DNA from: a virus
IMG/VR virus record: IMGVR_UViG_3300022821_000090
Location: 1 to 28,065 of that record
Strand: one strand, 5' to 3'
DNA length: 28,065 bases
Every line of letters starts with the position of its first letter. Within the stretch, counting starts at the first letter, position 1. The notes beneath the pieces were generated by a model. That model was given only the letters and a program-made list of their open reading frames with translations, was not told the origin of the DNA and searched no databases. A program made the position numbers and the translations under genes. Below, in pieces: positions 27,653 through 28,065 of this stretch.

Positions 27653-28065
27653 TTAAGCGGCGCGTGTCGCGGCGATCGATTGTTTCAACCAGTTTCCCGC
27701 CGTCTCAGCTAACTGCACGGGCACAGCGTTTCCTAACTGCCTCAAACTCTCCGACCATGAAGCCGGGAACAGGTAGTCATCCGGCATCCCAACCAAGCGC
27801 GCGGCCTCGCGGATCGTGAAATAGCGGACCTTGCCGTTGTCCTCGACAAGCATGTTCTCGCCGCCGGGGACGCCGTGATTGCCCGCCTTCAACGCCTTGG
27901 CAGGTTTGTCCAATGGGCTCCCGGTGTGCCCCTGATAGACGCGGGCTCCCGGCTGCATGACGTGATTCTGCTTGCCGTTCGGCTGGCCCAGGCCGTGTAG
28001 TGCATCGCGCGTTGTCACCCAAGACAAGCCGGGAGGTGGCTGCGATTGCTCGCTAAGCACCGCGA
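27653..28065 (-). CDS. C5-cytosine DNA methyltransferase, C-terminal part (cut by window edge)
   Basis: This is the last part of a Dcm-like methyltransferase. Visible are the end of the target-recognition domain (GSPLDKPAKALKAGNHGVPGG), motif IX-type FTIREAARLVGMPDDYLF and motif X RQLGNAVPVQLAETAGNW. The catalytic PCQ and SAM motifs lie beyond the window, so the true start is not visible; the GTG at 28058-28060 is not the start. The gene runs towards the late operon and ends 31 bases past the stop of the small remnant at 27621. Phages use such enzymes to protect DNA against host restriction. Confidence 0.88.
   Translation of the reverse strand, partial: AVLSEQSQPPPGLSWVTTRDALHGLGQPNGKQNHVMQPGARVYQGHTGSPLDKPAKALKAGNHGVPGGENMLVEDNGKVRYFTIREAARLVGMPDDYLFPASWSESLRQLGNAVPVQLAETAGNWLKQSIAATRAA

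Noticed and set aside
1-28065. tRNA genes, CRISPR arrays, insertion sequences and attachment sites
   Set aside because: No cloverleaf, no regularly spaced repeats, no transposase or integrase and no flanking duplication were seen in the window.

Overview
The window is the late (structural and lysis) half of a GC-rich siphovirus or prophage. It has HK97-type heads and a long non-contractile tail. The host is probably an alphaproteobacterium, which I infer from base composition and from the style of the tail and spanin proteins; no host gene is present to confirm it. Apart from a partial cytosine methyltransferase at the right edge, everything reads on the + strand with almost no spacing. No integrase, repressor, replication gene, tRNA, CRISPR array or att site is visible.

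Layout. (1) 50-3732: a ParB-domain/beta-class DNA methyltransferase followed by overlapping small and large terminase genes. (2) 3747-9562: HK97-type portal, a small RMF-like protein, an S49 prohead protease with an extra C-terminal domain, a major capsid protein with an unexpected signal-peptide-like N-terminus, a probable decoration protein and a small basic protein. (3) 9562-14311: seven tightly coupled genes of sugar and methyl-transfer type (DUF115/MptE-like, pyruvyltransferase-like, two or three glycosyltransferases, two SAM methyltransferases) inserted inside the head operon. (4) 14293-17937: head-tail connector, head closure, tail completion, tail tube, two tail assembly chaperone frames joined by a canonical -1 slippery site (GGGAAAC next to the stop), and a gp10-like protein in an unusual place. 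(5) 17942-25520: tape measure, tail hub, galactose-binding-like tail protein, tail fibre and small accessory proteins. (6) 25517-27621: a secreted protein, an XhlA-like membrane protein, a membrane-anchored endolysin, a phospholipase A2-like protein and an overlapping Rz/Rz1 spanin pair. (7) 27653-28065: the 3' part of a convergent C5-cytosine methyltransferase.

The most interesting non-coding signal is a family of short RNA hairpins with GNRA tetraloops. They lie at a nearly fixed distance (27-28 nt) upstream of the start codons of four structural genes (capsid, tail tube, tail chaperone, tail fibre), plus one orphan copy, and the stems show compensatory base changes. Other late genes have their ribosome-binding sites in or next to different hairpins, and terminator-like hairpins stand between several structural genes. 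Together they suggest expression of virion proteins tuned at the RNA level.

All functional assignments come from reading motifs and gene order; no database search was run.
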